In this document: positions 9,383 through 18,742 of the stretch, piece by piece
Position numbering within the stretch: the first letter of the stretch is position 1
How the letters are laid out: the number at the start of each line of letters is the position of its first letter
Origin: Vibrio sp. LaRot3
GTDB lineage: Bacteria > Pseudomonadota > Gammaproteobacteria > Enterobacterales > Vibrionaceae
Direction: 5' to 3'
Assembly (NCBI RefSeq): GCF_027587025.1
Contig: NZ_JAPPTI010000001.1
Coordinates: forward strand, 1,178,001 to 1,242,000
Length of the DNA stretch: 64,000 nucleotides
The notes under the pieces: generated by a model
Told to the model about the DNA's origin: nothing
What the model saw: only the letters and a program-made list of their open reading frames with translations
Database searches by the model: none
Translations under genes and position numbers: made by a program

Positions 9383-9409
9383 TTATCGGCCCAATTCAGG
9401 CAAACTTGA
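9383..9409 (-). promoter_or_regulatory. Sigma-28 (FliA) type promoter for the chemoreceptor gene
   Basis: On the minus strand: TCAAGTTT, 11 bases, GCCGATAA. The enterobacterial FliA consensus is TAAAGTTT-N11-GCCGATAA, so only one base differs and spacing is exact. It lies about 80 bases before the GTG start. Confidence 0.8.
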
Positions 9410-9427
9410 TACGCAATTGAACTAATA

Positions 9428-9460
9428 TAAAAAAAGCCTCTAATACTAGAGGCTTTTTGC
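9428..9460 (-). terminator. Terminator after the sodium-dependent transporter gene
   Basis: Arms AAAAAGCCTCTA / TAGAGGCTTTTT with a 4-nt loop and a T run on the minus strand, 12 bases past the transporter stop codon. Confidence 0.9.
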
Positions 9461-9471
9461 GAGTGAGTTCA

Positions 9472-10833
9472 CTAAATAATTGAGAAGATGAACACGGCTA
9501 AGATAGCGACAGGACAAACAATGCGTACGTACCAAGGCCAAATCTTCCAGAACAACCCTTGCTCAATTTCAGGATTACCTTCTTTCAGCTCATTCAATAG
9601 CTTGTTTCGGTTCCAAATCCAACCGACTACGATTGCCCATACCACCCCCAGTAACGGCTGCATATAAACAGTCGAGATATCAGCCACAAGTCCAAACAGC
9701 GAACCAAAGTTTAGCGAGATAATAATACTTAGAATTAGGATAGCACCACCAATAACCCAAGTTGCTTTGGTGCGATCCATCTTAAGTTCGTCTTGAGCAC
9801 ACGATACTGGTACTTCAAGCATAGAGATAGAAGATGTTAAAGCAGCAATCACCATAAGAATAAAGAAGCCAGTTCCGACAACTACCCCAACAATACCTTC
9901 CAACGAATGGAACATTGAAGGCAACACAGCAAATACTAAATCGCCCGAACTTTTTAGCTCACCAGCGTCAGTAAAGATTTCTACACCATTATTTCTCGCC
10001 ACAAACATCGCAGGCAAAATCAGTAGGCCAGCACCGAATGCAACACCCGTATCTACTGCTGCAACCTGAGCAGCGGTTTTTGGAATGTTCACATCTTTCT
10101 TAAGGTATGAGCCGTACACCATCATGGAGCCAACACCTAGAGATAGCGAGAAGAACGCTTGACCCATTGCATCAACAATCAAGCTTGGTGTCACATGAGA
10201 AAGATCTGGCACAAGGTACATATTGAGACCTTCCATCGCGCCGTCTTGAGTGAAGATATAGATGATCATCACACCAAACAACGCGAATAACACAGGCATC
10301 AAGCGAGATGACCACTTCTCAATACCGTCAGCGACACCCTTTTGAACAACGTAAATGGTAAGCAAAGAAAACAGCACTGCTAAAACAACGTTACGGCTAC
10401 CACTAAAATTGGTTAACCAATCTGCAGCTGACTGAAAACCAATGAACTCGAGCGCTGGAGCAGCTGAGAAGCCCATCAACCAACCCGCAAGAATTGAGTA
10501 GAAACTCAAAATCATCGAAGCGGCAATCATGGCGACTAAACCAAATAGCCCCGCCGCCGTGCGATTTTTAGTCCATACCTTACGCAGCGATGAAATTGGG
10601 TTAGATTGTCCATATCGGCCAACCGTTAGCTCAGCCACCAACATTGGAAATGCAATCAAAAAGACCATTGCTAAATAGATGACTAGAAATGCTGCGCCGC
10701 CATTACTCGCGGCTTTCGTCGGAAAGCCCCAAACATTACCTAATCCGACAGCTGAACCAGCGGCTGCCATAATAAAGCCCAGTTTCGATGAGAAATGGCC
10801 TCTTGAGTTACTCGCCATAGTGTTAATACCCAT
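9472..10833 (-). CDS. Sodium-dependent transporter, neurotransmitter:sodium symporter (NSS) family
   Basis: Inner-membrane symporter of 453 residues with about eleven to twelve hydrophobic segments and the LeuT fold signature at the N terminus (GSAVGLGNVWGFP), where sodium and substrate bind. Bacterial members import amino acids or related amines; the substrate here cannot be read. ATG 10833 and an in-frame ATG at 10818 are both possible; neither has a strong ribosome site. It is transcribed alone, divergently from cls across a 378-base gap. Confidence 0.85.
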   Translation of the reverse strand: MGINTMASNSRGHFSSKLGFIMAAAGSAVGLGNVWGFPTKAASNGGAAFLVIYLAMVFLIAFPMLVAELTVGRYGQSNPISSLRKVWTKNRTAAGLFGLVAMIAASMILSFYSILAGWLMGFSAAPALEFIGFQSAADWLTNFSGSRNVVLAVLFSLLTIYVVQKGVADGIEKWSSRLMPVLFALFGVMIIYIFTQDGAMEGLNMYLVPDLSHVTPSLIVDAMGQAFFSLSLGVGSMMVYGSYLKKDVNIPKTAAQVAAVDTGVAFGAGLLILPAMFVARNNGVEIFTDAGELKSSGDLVFAVLPSMFHSLEGIVGVVVGTGFFILMVIAALTSSISMLEVPVSCAQDELKMDRTKATWVIGGAILILSIIISLNFGSLFGLVADISTVYMQPLLGVVWAIVVGWIWNRNKLLNELKEGNPEIEQGLFWKIWPWYVRIVCPVAILAVFIFSII

Positions 10834-11211
10834 TGTTGTGTTTGCAGGTAGGCGTCTAAAATGTGGGTGTAAATTTAAGTTTACACTTTTATAAAATATA
10901 AGTGACGCTCGATTTGTAGCAAGTAAAACAGTTTGAGATTAAAATTGGAACCCCAAGAGTTCTATTTTCTATTTAAAACCCTTACCACATCGATTAAATG
11001 CTGCTTTTTTAAGCAGAGAAAACGATTTCTATCGCATTTTACATTCTCATAACACAAATCCACTTTTTCCAACACAAACCTCAGCCTCCCAAATCCCCCA
11101 TGTTTTAAAAATGATGAATAGCGGAAGCTTTTACTGTGAAGATCGCGAGAAACAGCTTACTATTTAACAATCACTTACAGGCAACCGTCACCCCACTGTT
11201 TAGGCTGAGAT
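10834..11211. other. Intergenic region between NSS transporter and cls
   Basis: AT-rich divergent promoter region of 378 bases with no ORF or RNA gene I can support. It contains two small palindromes: CACTT/AAGTG around 10884-10904 near the transporter start, and CTGCTT/AAGCAG around 10999-11014. Either could be an operator; no regulator can be named. Confidence 0.4.
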
Positions 11212-12660
11212 ATGGAACAGTTTTATCACTTTGTCACTATAGCTAGCATTGTGCTGTACTGGATCCTCGTCGCAGGTGTCACCTTGCGAGTGGTATTAAA
11301 ACGCCGCGCGGTGAGTGTATCGCTCGCGTGGTTGATGGTTATCTACATCATCCCTATTGTAGGGGTTGGTTGTTACTTCTTATTCGGTGAGCTAAACCTA
11401 GGTAGAAAGCGCGCTGAACGCGCTAAAGAAATGCTAACTCCATTTGCAGAATGGTTTTCAAGCCTTAGCGATTGTTCCGCCCACTCGCCAGAGAAATTCG
11501 GCCGTCACATCTATCGCATCGATGAGCTTTGTAATAATCGTCTTGGTTTACCTGCATTAAGCGGCAACGAGCTCTCTTTACAACAATCTCCTGAAGAGAT
11601 CATGCGTTCGGTGATTGATGATATTGACCATGCGCAACACTCGATACGCATGGTTTTCTATATTTGGCACCCCGGCGGCATGGCTGATGAAGTGGGTAAC
11701 GCTCTTATTCGTGCAGCCGAGCGTGGCGTTGAAATTAAACTCCTCCTCGATTCTGCCGGTAGCCCACGCTTTTTCCGCAGTCCTTGGGTCGGGAAAATGA
11801 AAACCGCTGGCATTAAAGTAGTCGAAGCATTAGCAGTAAGCCCATGGCGTATTTTCCTGCGTAGATTGGATCTAAGACAGCACCGCAAGATCATCGTTAT
11901 TGATGAAACCATTGGCTATACCGGTTCAATGAACATGGTTGATCCCGCCTACTTCAAGCAAGATTCTGGCGTCGGTCAATGGATTGATATCATGGTGAGA
12001 ATTACTGGCCCTACGGTCAATGTTCTTTCTGCGGTGCACAGTTGGGACTGGGAAGTAGAAACAGGTGAACGTGCTTTTCCTCCTACCCCACAGTGCCAAA
12101 CTCTCGCTTCAGAACATCCAGTACAAGTCGTGCCATCAGGCCCTGGTATGCCAGAGTATTTGATCTATCAAGTGCTCACGTTAGCGATAAACCAAGCCAA
12201 TCAATCGGTACGTATTACAACGCCCTATTTTGTACCGAGCGCCGATCTGCTTGAAACGCTTAAAATGACTGCACAACGAGGCATTAAAGTCGAACTCATC
12301 ATTCCACATAAAAATGATTCAATTATGGTCCAATGGGCTTCTCGGGCGTTTTACAGTGAACTACTGGAAGCTGGAGTAAAGATCTACGAGTTTTATGGCG
12401 GTCTATTGCACACCAAATCGGTCGTTATTGATGAGCAGTTCTGCTTAGTTGGCACAGTTAACATGGATATGCGCAGCTTATGGCTTAACTTCGAACTTAC
12501 CTTAGCCATTGATGACCAAGACTTTACCCAACAAATGTACGACCTGCAAAAAGGCTATATGGAGCAGTCCCATACGGTCGATATGACTCAATGGCGTCAG
12601 CGCACCTTGTATTCTCGTTTCCTTGAGCGCGTGTTCTATTTGTTTAATCCGCTATTGTAG
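11212..12660 (+). CDS. cls: Cardiolipin synthase
   Basis: Membrane phospholipase-D-family enzyme of 482 residues that condenses two phosphatidylglycerols into cardiolipin plus glycerol. Two N-terminal transmembrane helices (about 5-30 and 38-58) precede two HKD catalytic motifs: HRKIIVID beginning at His224 and HTKSVVID beginning at His400, each followed by a GS/GT-x-N element. Length and layout match ClsA. The gene is monocistronic; the ribosome site before ATG 11212 is weak. No obvious terminator follows before the metC promoter. Confidence 0.93.
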   Translation: MEQFYHFVTIASIVLYWILVAGVTLRVVLKRRAVSVSLAWLMVIYIIPIVGVGCYFLFGELNLGRKRAERAKEMLTPFAEWFSSLSDCSAHSPEKFGRHIYRIDELCNNRLGLPALSGNELSLQQSPEEIMRSVIDDIDHAQHSIRMVFYIWHPGGMADEVGNALIRAAERGVEIKLLLDSAGSPRFFRSPWVGKMKTAGIKVVEALAVSPWRIFLRRLDLRQHRKIIVIDETIGYTGSMNMVDPAYFKQDSGVGQWIDIMVRITGPTVNVLSAVHSWDWEVETGERAFPPTPQCQTLASEHPVQVVPSGPGMPEYLIYQVLTLAINQANQSVRITTPYFVPSADLLETLKMTAQRGIKVELIIPHKNDSIMVQWASRAFYSELLEAGVKIYEFYGGLLHTKSVVIDEQFCLVGTVNMDMRSLWLNFELTLAIDDQDFTQQMYDLQKGYMEQSHTVDMTQWRQRTLYSRFLERVFYLFNPLL

Positions 12661-12770
12661 GCGATTAACTTGTTTTACATTTTATCCGGCCGCAAGCTAT
12701 TCAATTCCTTGCTATTCGTGGTGCAGCGTGGTTTAAATAGAGCAACTCGAAACAGAGACAAGGAATTCTT

Positions 12771-13976
12771 ATGTCAGAAGGTAAGCAGACCAAATATGTA
12801 ACCGCAGGTCGTGACAAAAAATGGACAAATGGTGTCGTTAACCCCCCAGTACAAAGAGCCTCAACGGTAGTATTTGATACTGTGGCTGAAAAGCATCATG
12901 CCACCGTTAATCGCGCTAACAAAACACTCTTTTATGGCCGTCGCGGCACCAACACACACTTCGCCTTTCAAGACGCAATGGTTGAGATTGAAGGCGGTGC
13001 AGGTTGTGCACTATACCCGTGTGGCACCGCGGCCATTTCTAATGCCATCTTATCTTTTGTCGAAACTGGCGATCACATTTTGATGGTGGATACCTGCTAC
13101 GAACCGACTCGCGATTTTTGCGATAAGATCATGAAGAAAATGGGCGTAGAGACGACCTATTACGACCCAATGATTGGTGCAGAGATTGAAACGCTCATTC
13201 AACCGAACACAAAAGTTCTGTTCCTTGAATCTCCGGGTTCAATCACGATGGAAGTGCAAGATGTTCCGACCATGGCGGACATTGCTCACCAGCATAATAT
13301 CGTCGTGATGCTCGATAACACATGGGGCGCGGGTGTGAACTTCTCCCCGTTTGAGTTCGGCGTTGATATCTCAATTCAAGCCGCCACCAAATACATTGTT
13401 GGCCACTCTGATGTGATGCTAGGAACAGCTGTCGCTAACGAAAAATGTTGGGATCAATTGCGTGAACAAAGCTACCTAATGGGTCAATGCGTCTCTCCTG
13501 ATGATGCCTATCTAGGTTTGCGCGGTATTCGCACTTTAGATGTTCGCTTACGCCAACATGCGCAAAGCAGCTTAAAAGTGGCCCAATGGCTACAGTCTCG
13601 ACCAGAAGTTGACCATGTTCGCCACCCTGCTCTGGATACGTGTCCCGGCCACCAATTCTTCGAGCGTGATTTTAGTGGCGGTAATGGGCTATTTTCATTT
13701 GTACTAAAAACCAGTTACCCACGTGCCACTACCGCACTGCTTGATGGCATGAAACATTTTAGTATGGGCTACTCTTGGGGCGGGTTTGAAAGCCTCATTT
13801 TAGCTAACGAGCCAAAAAGTTTTAACTCATTACGCACAGTCGCTAACCCTAACTTTTCAGGGACACTAGTCCGTGTACATATTGGTTTAGAAGACGTCGA
13901 CGATTTAATTGCCGATTTAGAAGCAGGCTTTGAGCGATATAACGCACTTATTCTAGAAAAAGCCGCAACAAGTTAG
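12771..13976 (+). CDS. metC: Cystathionine beta-lyase
   Basis: PLP-dependent Cys/Met-metabolism enzyme of 401 residues that splits cystathionine into homocysteine, pyruvate and ammonia in methionine synthesis. The PLP lysine is Lys207 in the [12 protein letters not shown] motif. The substrate-binding YGRRGTNTH and the [12 protein letters not shown] phosphate loop are intact. The later [10 protein letters not shown] stretch is characteristic of MetC rather than MetB. Preceded by a clear AAGGAAT-type ribosome site. I saw no MetJ box (AGACGTCT repeat) upstream. A terminator shared with tag closes the gene. Confidence 0.93.
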   Translation: MSEGKQTKYVTAGRDKKWTNGVVNPPVQRASTVVFDTVAEKHHATVNRANKTLFYGRRGTNTHFAFQDAMVEIEGGAGCALYPCGTAAISNAILSFVETGDHILMVDTCYEPTRDFCDKIMKKMGVETTYYDPMIGAEIETLIQPNTKVLFLESPGSITMEVQDVPTMADIAHQHNIVVMLDNTWGAGVNFSPFEFGVDISIQAATKYIVGHSDVMLGTAVANEKCWDQLREQSYLMGQCVSPDDAYLGLRGIRTLDVRLRQHAQSSLKVAQWLQSRPEVDHVRHPALDTCPGHQFFERDFSGGNGLFSFVLKTSYPRATTALLDGMKHFSMGYSWGGFESLILANEPKSFNSLRTVANPNFSGTLVRVHIGLEDVDDLIADLEAGFERYNALILEKAATS

Positions 13977-13981
13977 CAGAT

Positions 13982-14013
13982 AAAAATCAGGGGCTTATTT
14001 AGCCCCTGTTTTT
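13982..14013. terminator. Terminator between convergent metC and tag
   Basis: Arms CAGGGGCT / AGCCCCTG with a 5-nt loop, then TTTTT on the plus strand and an A run on the other side. It overlaps the last codons of tag. Confidence 0.85.
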
Positions 14014-14561
14014 CTGGGACAACCATCAAGATGGTCATCAACCATACCTACCGCTTGCATAAAGGCATAACAGATTGTTTCACCAACAAACTTAAAGCCA
14101 CGCTTTTTCAAAAACTTGCTCAACGCTTTTGACGTTTCTGTGGATGCAGGAACTTGAGACATCTCTTGCCAATGATTGACGGTAGGTTCACCGCCAACTT
14201 GTGACCAAAGCGCGTTGGATAAACTGCCATATTCATCAATCAACGCCAGCGCTGCTTGCGCATTGGTAAATACGGAAGCAATTTTGCCCCGATGCTTAAC
14301 CACATCAAACTGAGCAATGATTTGCTCTACACGTACCTCTCCATGTTGACTTAACTTATGCAAATCATAATCTTCAAATGCAGCTCTATACCCATCTCGC
14401 TTTTTCAAGATAGTTATCCAACTGAGCCCTGCTTGCGCTCCCTCTAGGGTGATAAATTCAAATAATGTTTTGTCATCATAAACAGGGACGCCCCATTCAC
14501 TATCGTGGTATTCCTTCTCTAGCGGGTGATTTAGCGCCCATGCGCAGGTTTGCGTTGTCAT
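13995..14561 (-). CDS. tag: DNA-3-methyladenine glycosylase I
   Basis: Base-excision repair glycosylase of 188 residues that removes 3-methyladenine from alkylated DNA. The N terminus has the CAWAL...YHDSEWGVP signature including a zinc-ligand Cys and His; the catalytic Glu is in LEGAQAGLSW near residue 40. The C-terminal zinc ligands are in the GMVDDHLDGCPR segment. It starts 9 bases after the stop of the upstream RND pump gene on the same strand, so it is probably the last gene of that efflux operon. Confidence 0.92.
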   Translation of the reverse strand: MTTQTCAWALNHPLEKEYHDSEWGVPVYDDKTLFEFITLEGAQAGLSWITILKKRDGYRAAFEDYDLHKLSQHGEVRVEQIIAQFDVVKHRGKIASVFTNAQAALALIDEYGSLSNALWSQVGGEPTVNHWQEMSQVPASTETSKALSKFLKKRGFKFVGETICYAFMQAVGMVDDHLDGCPRKTGAK

Positions 14562-14570
14562 ATTACTCTT

Positions 14571-17500
14571 TTACTCTGGAACGGCTAATCGATGGAACAT
14601 ACGATACAACACTGGTACCACGATTAATGTCAGTACGGTCGCAAAGCCCAAACCAAACATAATAGTAACCGCCATGGGTTTGAAGAAGATATCAGGCAAC
14701 AAAGGTACCATACCCAATATCGTTGTTACCGCCGCCATACAAACGGGTCGAACACGGCTAACCGCTGCATCCACCACTGCGATATAAGGGTCTTTACCCG
14801 ATTTCATCTCAATTTCAATTTGGTCGAGTAGAACAATACCGTTTTTCAATAACATCCCTGACAAACTTAAGAAACCGAGTAGCGCCATGAACCCAAATGG
14901 CGTATTAAGAGCCAGTAAGCCCGTTGTTACCCCAATCAAAGCCAGAGGCACAGTAAGCCAAACAATTAAAGGCTCTTTCACCGAGTTGAACAAGAACACC
15001 GTAATCAGGAACATAAACAGATAGCCCAACGGCATGGTTGTGAACAAGGAAGCTTGAGCTTCACCCGATGATTCATACTCACCGCCCCACTCTAGCGAGT
15101 AACCCGGCGGTAGTTCTATCGCCTCTATTTGAGTTTGTAACCGCTTTTGTAATGTCGCGGCCGTTTCCTCTCCTAACAAATCCGGATCAGCCATGATTGT
15201 GAGCATGCGTTTACGGTTCTTACGCACAATAATTGGGTCTTCCCAACGCGTATCGTAGCCTAGCGTCACCTGTTGCAGCGGAATGTATTCGCCTAGCGCT
15301 GGGCTCCAAATTTTCATTCCCTCAATGTTGCGAATATCGACCCGCTCTTCCTCAGGCAGACGAGCCACAATCGGCATCAAGGTCGTACCGTCTCGATAGA
15401 CACCAACCGACGTTCCAGAGAATGACATCGCAAGGAAATCATCCACGTCTGACTTAGTGATACCATAACGGCGCGCTTGGCTTTCATTAAACTGCGGCTC
15501 AAGTACTTTCGTGCGTTCGCGCCAATCATGACGAATATTAGTTGCTCCGGGATCGGCATGCATAATATCTTCAACTTGCGCCGCAACGGAGCGAAGCACA
15601 GTCGGATCTGAACCTATAATTCGGGCCTCAATTTTCGCGCCGCCACCAGGGCCAAGCTCGATCTGTTTCAGCTTATAGTTGACCTCAGGCATGGTCGATT
15701 CCACATAAGCGCGAAAACGCGTCATCAGATCGGCCAAGATTTCATAGCTCTCAACACGGGTCGTAATTTCACCATAGGCGGCATAACTTTTTTCTGGCGC
15801 ATAGGTCAACATGAAGCGTTGTAACCCCTTACCAGCGGTGGTGGTCACATGCTCGACGCCTTGTTGTGAGGCAATCCAAGCTTGCAACGCTTTCAGCTTA
15901 GTATTGGTCGCGCGTATATCTGTCCCTTCTGGCAACCAAACATCCACTTGGAACATCGGTGTCGTCGATGATGGGAAGAAAGATTGTTTCACATGGGTAA
16001 ACCCATAAACACTGGCAAACAAACCCAACACACACACAATGACTGTCAGCCAGGCTCGCTTCATACAAAGCTGTAAGAAGTTTTTGTACACCACGAAGAT
16101 CACACCATTGTAAGGGTCGCTATCTTCATCTTGCTGCGCTTGCTTTTGCCCTTTGAAAAACAGATCAGCAGAGAAAGGCGTTAGTGAAATCGCCGTAAAC
16201 CAACTGAGCATTAAGGAGATAAGCAATACACTGAACAAGGTGCCACAATACTCACCCGTTGCATCTTGAGAAAGACCAATCGGTGCAAACGCGGTAACCG
16301 CAATCACCGTCGCACCAAGCAAAGGCCACTTGGTTTGAGTGACGATATCTGTCGCCGCTTGCATTCTCGTTCGCCCTTTTTGGGTACCAATCAATATCCC
16401 TTCAACCACCACAATGGCGTTATCCACCAGCATACCTAGCGCGATCACTAATGCGCCGAGCGAGATGCGCTGTAAGTCGATTTGGTAGTACTTCATGAAA
16501 ATGAATGTACCTAATACGGTAAGCAGCAATATAAGGCCAATCAGCAAGCCTGAACGTAGCCCCATAAAGAACAGCAACACGATGATAACAATGGCGACCG
16601 CTTGACCAAGGCTGACAACAAAACCGCTGACCGATTTATCCACTTCTTTTGGCTGGCTGTAAATTTCTGATATTTCAATGCCCACTGGTTGCTGATATTT
16701 CAGCTCAGCAAGGCGGTGGTCAAATCGAGTACCAACATCAACAACATTGACCCCTTGTGCAAATGAGACCCCAACATTAAGTGCTAGCCGACCATTGAAG
16801 GTAATGATATTGCTAGGTACTTCAACGTAACCACGTTCGATGCTGGCGACATCACGTAAGTAAATCAAACCTTGAGCACCGCTTTCAGTGATGATCAGGT
16901 CGCCTAACTGCTCTACATTTTGGAACTCACCGGTTGGATGAATACGAATATATTCATCGCCAATTCGCACCGCTCCAGCCGATGAGACGACGTTTTGCGT
17001 TGAAAGCAAGTTAAATACGGTTGTTGGTGAAAGCCCTAGACTACTCAATCGTTTCATCGAAATTTCAATGAACACTTGTTCTTGCTGCTGCCCCGTGACA
17101 GAGACTTTACTAACCCCATCCACCAACTCAAGTTCGCGGCGCAGATAATCTACATAATCCAACAGCTCTTTGTATGAATACCCTTCCCCTGTGACCGCAA
17201 GCAAGATCCCGTAGACATCACCGAAGTCATCAATCACTTGAGGGTCATTGACTCCGGGCGGTAACGTCCCTTTTAAATCATTCACTTTGCGGCGTAACTC
17301 ATCCCAAATTTGCGGTAAATCATCGGGGCCATAATTGTTCTTCATTGAAACGCTAATTTGCGACAAACCACGGCTAGAAATCGAGTTCACTTCATCCACG
17401 TAAGTCAGCTGCTGTATCGCTTTCTCTAGCGGGTAAGTCACTTCCTCTTCCACTTGTTGAGGCGTTGCTCCGGGGTAAGATGTCACCACCATGGCATCTT

Positions 17501-17669
17501 TGATGGTAAACGCTGGGTCTTCTAACCGCCCCAAGCCAAAGAATGAAGCGACACCACCAATCAAAAAGATCAGCGCTATCATCCAACTAATTACACGATT
17601 GCGAATAAAATACGCGGCAATGCCCGTTTGGCTATCATCCGGATTATTCTGCTCTACTTGATTACTCAT
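14571..17669 (-). CDS. vexK: RND efflux pump inner-membrane transporter, VexK-like
   Basis: Proton-driven RND transporter of 1032 residues with twelve transmembrane helices and two large periplasmic loops (about 45-345 and 575-870). The TM4 proton-relay segment reads GMLVDNAIVVVEG near residue 410, with Asp-Asn where AcrB has Asp-Asp. It is encoded downstream of two membrane-fusion proteins, the arrangement of V. cholerae vexIJK and Pseudomonas triABC, so it should form a tripartite pump with both adaptors and an outer-membrane channel encoded elsewhere (TolC type). The start overlaps the end of vexJ by 8 bases. The symbol is by context and family, not by alignment. Confidence 0.8.
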   Translation of the reverse strand: MSNQVEQNNPDDSQTGIAAYFIRNRVISWMIALIFLIGGVASFFGLGRLEDPAFTIKDAMVVTSYPGATPQQVEEEVTYPLEKAIQQLTYVDEVNSISSRGLSQISVSMKNNYGPDDLPQIWDELRRKVNDLKGTLPPGVNDPQVIDDFGDVYGILLAVTGEGYSYKELLDYVDYLRRELELVDGVSKVSVTGQQQEQVFIEISMKRLSSLGLSPTTVFNLLSTQNVVSSAGAVRIGDEYIRIHPTGEFQNVEQLGDLIITESGAQGLIYLRDVASIERGYVEVPSNIITFNGRLALNVGVSFAQGVNVVDVGTRFDHRLAELKYQQPVGIEISEIYSQPKEVDKSVSGFVVSLGQAVAIVIIVLLFFMGLRSGLLIGLILLLTVLGTFIFMKYYQIDLQRISLGALVIALGMLVDNAIVVVEGILIGTQKGRTRMQAATDIVTQTKWPLLGATVIAVTAFAPIGLSQDATGEYCGTLFSVLLISLMLSWFTAISLTPFSADLFFKGQKQAQQDEDSDPYNGVIFVVYKNFLQLCMKRAWLTVIVCVLGLFASVYGFTHVKQSFFPSSTTPMFQVDVWLPEGTDIRATNTKLKALQAWIASQQGVEHVTTTAGKGLQRFMLTYAPEKSYAAYGEITTRVESYEILADLMTRFRAYVESTMPEVNYKLKQIELGPGGGAKIEARIIGSDPTVLRSVAAQVEDIMHADPGATNIRHDWRERTKVLEPQFNESQARRYGITKSDVDDFLAMSFSGTSVGVYRDGTTLMPIVARLPEEERVDIRNIEGMKIWSPALGEYIPLQQVTLGYDTRWEDPIIVRKNRKRMLTIMADPDLLGEETAATLQKRLQTQIEAIELPPGYSLEWGGEYESSGEAQASLFTTMPLGYLFMFLITVFLFNSVKEPLIVWLTVPLALIGVTTGLLALNTPFGFMALLGFLSLSGMLLKNGIVLLDQIEIEMKSGKDPYIAVVDAAVSRVRPVCMAAVTTILGMVPLLPDIFFKPMAVTIMFGLGFATVLTLIVVPVLYRMFHRLAVPE

Positions 17670-18741
17670 TGGCCGCCTCCTGTGCTAGTGCAACACGCAT
17701 CCCATCACGTAATCGACTAATGCCCGCGATCACTATCTGCTGCCCTTGGTCTAATCCCGACAAAACTTGAATGCTATTTTGGCTTGCCGCCCCAACCACT
17801 ATTTTGGTTTTGCTTACGGTACTGTCTTGGTTAAGCACCCATACAAACTTATTCGCTCGGTCAATATCATCACCATCGGCATTAAACATGGCTTCGATTG
17901 GTATCATTACCCCCTGTTTAAGATCCAATCCAACCTGCTCGCTTTTTGAAGTGACTTCGACCGCCATACCATCAAGGATGTATTCGTTCTCAGGCATTGG
18001 AAGTGACAGAGTCACGTTGAAGGTGCCAGTGTTTGGATCTGGCTCAGTGGTAAACTCTTTGATGGTAGCGTGGTACTCGTTTCCGCTTGGCACTTTAACC
18101 ACCGCATCAATTTGCGCCAGCTTGTCTTGCTCTGGTTGATTGACGTAAATTCTGTCTGGCAGCTGAATCAATACTTCTACGCTATCTAAACTATGGATGT
18201 TCACCACCTGTTGGCCTACCTGAACATTCTCAAACTGATCAACCGATACCCGTGAAATAATGCCATCCACTGGCGCTTTGATTTGCGTGAAAGATAAACG
18301 CAGCTTAGCGAGTTGCAGTTCGGCATAGGCGATTTGTCGCTCGGCCGCTATCTCATCAAATTGAGACTTAGCCAATAACCCTTTCTTCACTAACGGGCTT
18401 GAGCGCTTGTATTGACTATTGATAACGCTGTAACGCGCAGAGGCGTTATCCACCTCCAATTGGTAATCAGTCGGATCTAACTGTGCCAAAACCATATCTT
18501 GGGTGACTTTATCCCCTTCTTTGACGAAGACGCGGCTGATTTCACCAGCAACACGAAAGCTCAAATGTGACTTTTCTGCGGCATGAGCCACCGCAGGAAA
18601 ATACAAATTATCGTTCTTTTGATTCGAACCTAAGGTCACAACCTTCACTTTTGGTGCGCCAAAATCTACATACTGAGGTTCACCACCACAAGCGGATAAA
18701 ATCATTGCGGCTGCGAGAAAAAACCAAACTCTTGATTTCAT
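17662..18741 (-). CDS. vexJ: RND efflux periplasmic adaptor (membrane-fusion protein), VexJ-like
   Basis: Periplasmic adaptor lipoprotein of 359 residues. The signal peptide ends in the ILSAC lipobox (about Cys18). A barrel-sandwich hybrid domain starts near residue 60 (SFRVAGEISRVFVKEGDKV), followed by an alpha-helical hairpin and a beta-barrel. ATG 18741 lies just beyond the upstream adaptor's stop codon with a GAGAGG ribosome site; the longer frame would run inside the upstream gene. This is the second of two tandem adaptors feeding the pump. Confidence 0.83.
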   Translation of the reverse strand: MKSRVWFFLAAAMILSACGGEPQYVDFGAPKVKVVTLGSNQKNDNLYFPAVAHAAEKSHLSFRVAGEISRVFVKEGDKVTQDMVLAQLDPTDYQLEVDNASARYSVINSQYKRSSPLVKKGLLAKSQFDEIAAERQIAYAELQLAKLRLSFTQIKAPVDGIISRVSVDQFENVQVGQQVVNIHSLDSVEVLIQLPDRIYVNQPEQDKLAQIDAVVKVPSGNEYHATIKEFTTEPDPNTGTFNVTLSLPMPENEYILDGMAVEVTSKSEQVGLDLKQGVMIPIEAMFNADGDDIDRANKFVWVLNQDSTVSKTKIVVGAASQNSIQVLSGLDQGQQIVIAGISRLRDGMRVALAQEAANE

Positions 18742-18742
18742 A

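Noticed and set aside
10999..11014. CTGCTT/AAGCAG hairpin with T run as a terminator
   Set aside because: Only six paired bases and no gene ends nearby on the plus strand; left as an unexplained small palindrome.
12661..12770. MetJ operator before metC
   Set aside because: No AGACGTCT-like repeats could be seen in the gap.
17771..18139. 122-residue plus-strand frame opposite vexJ
   Set aside because: Shadow of an adaptor gene with clear domains on the minus strand.
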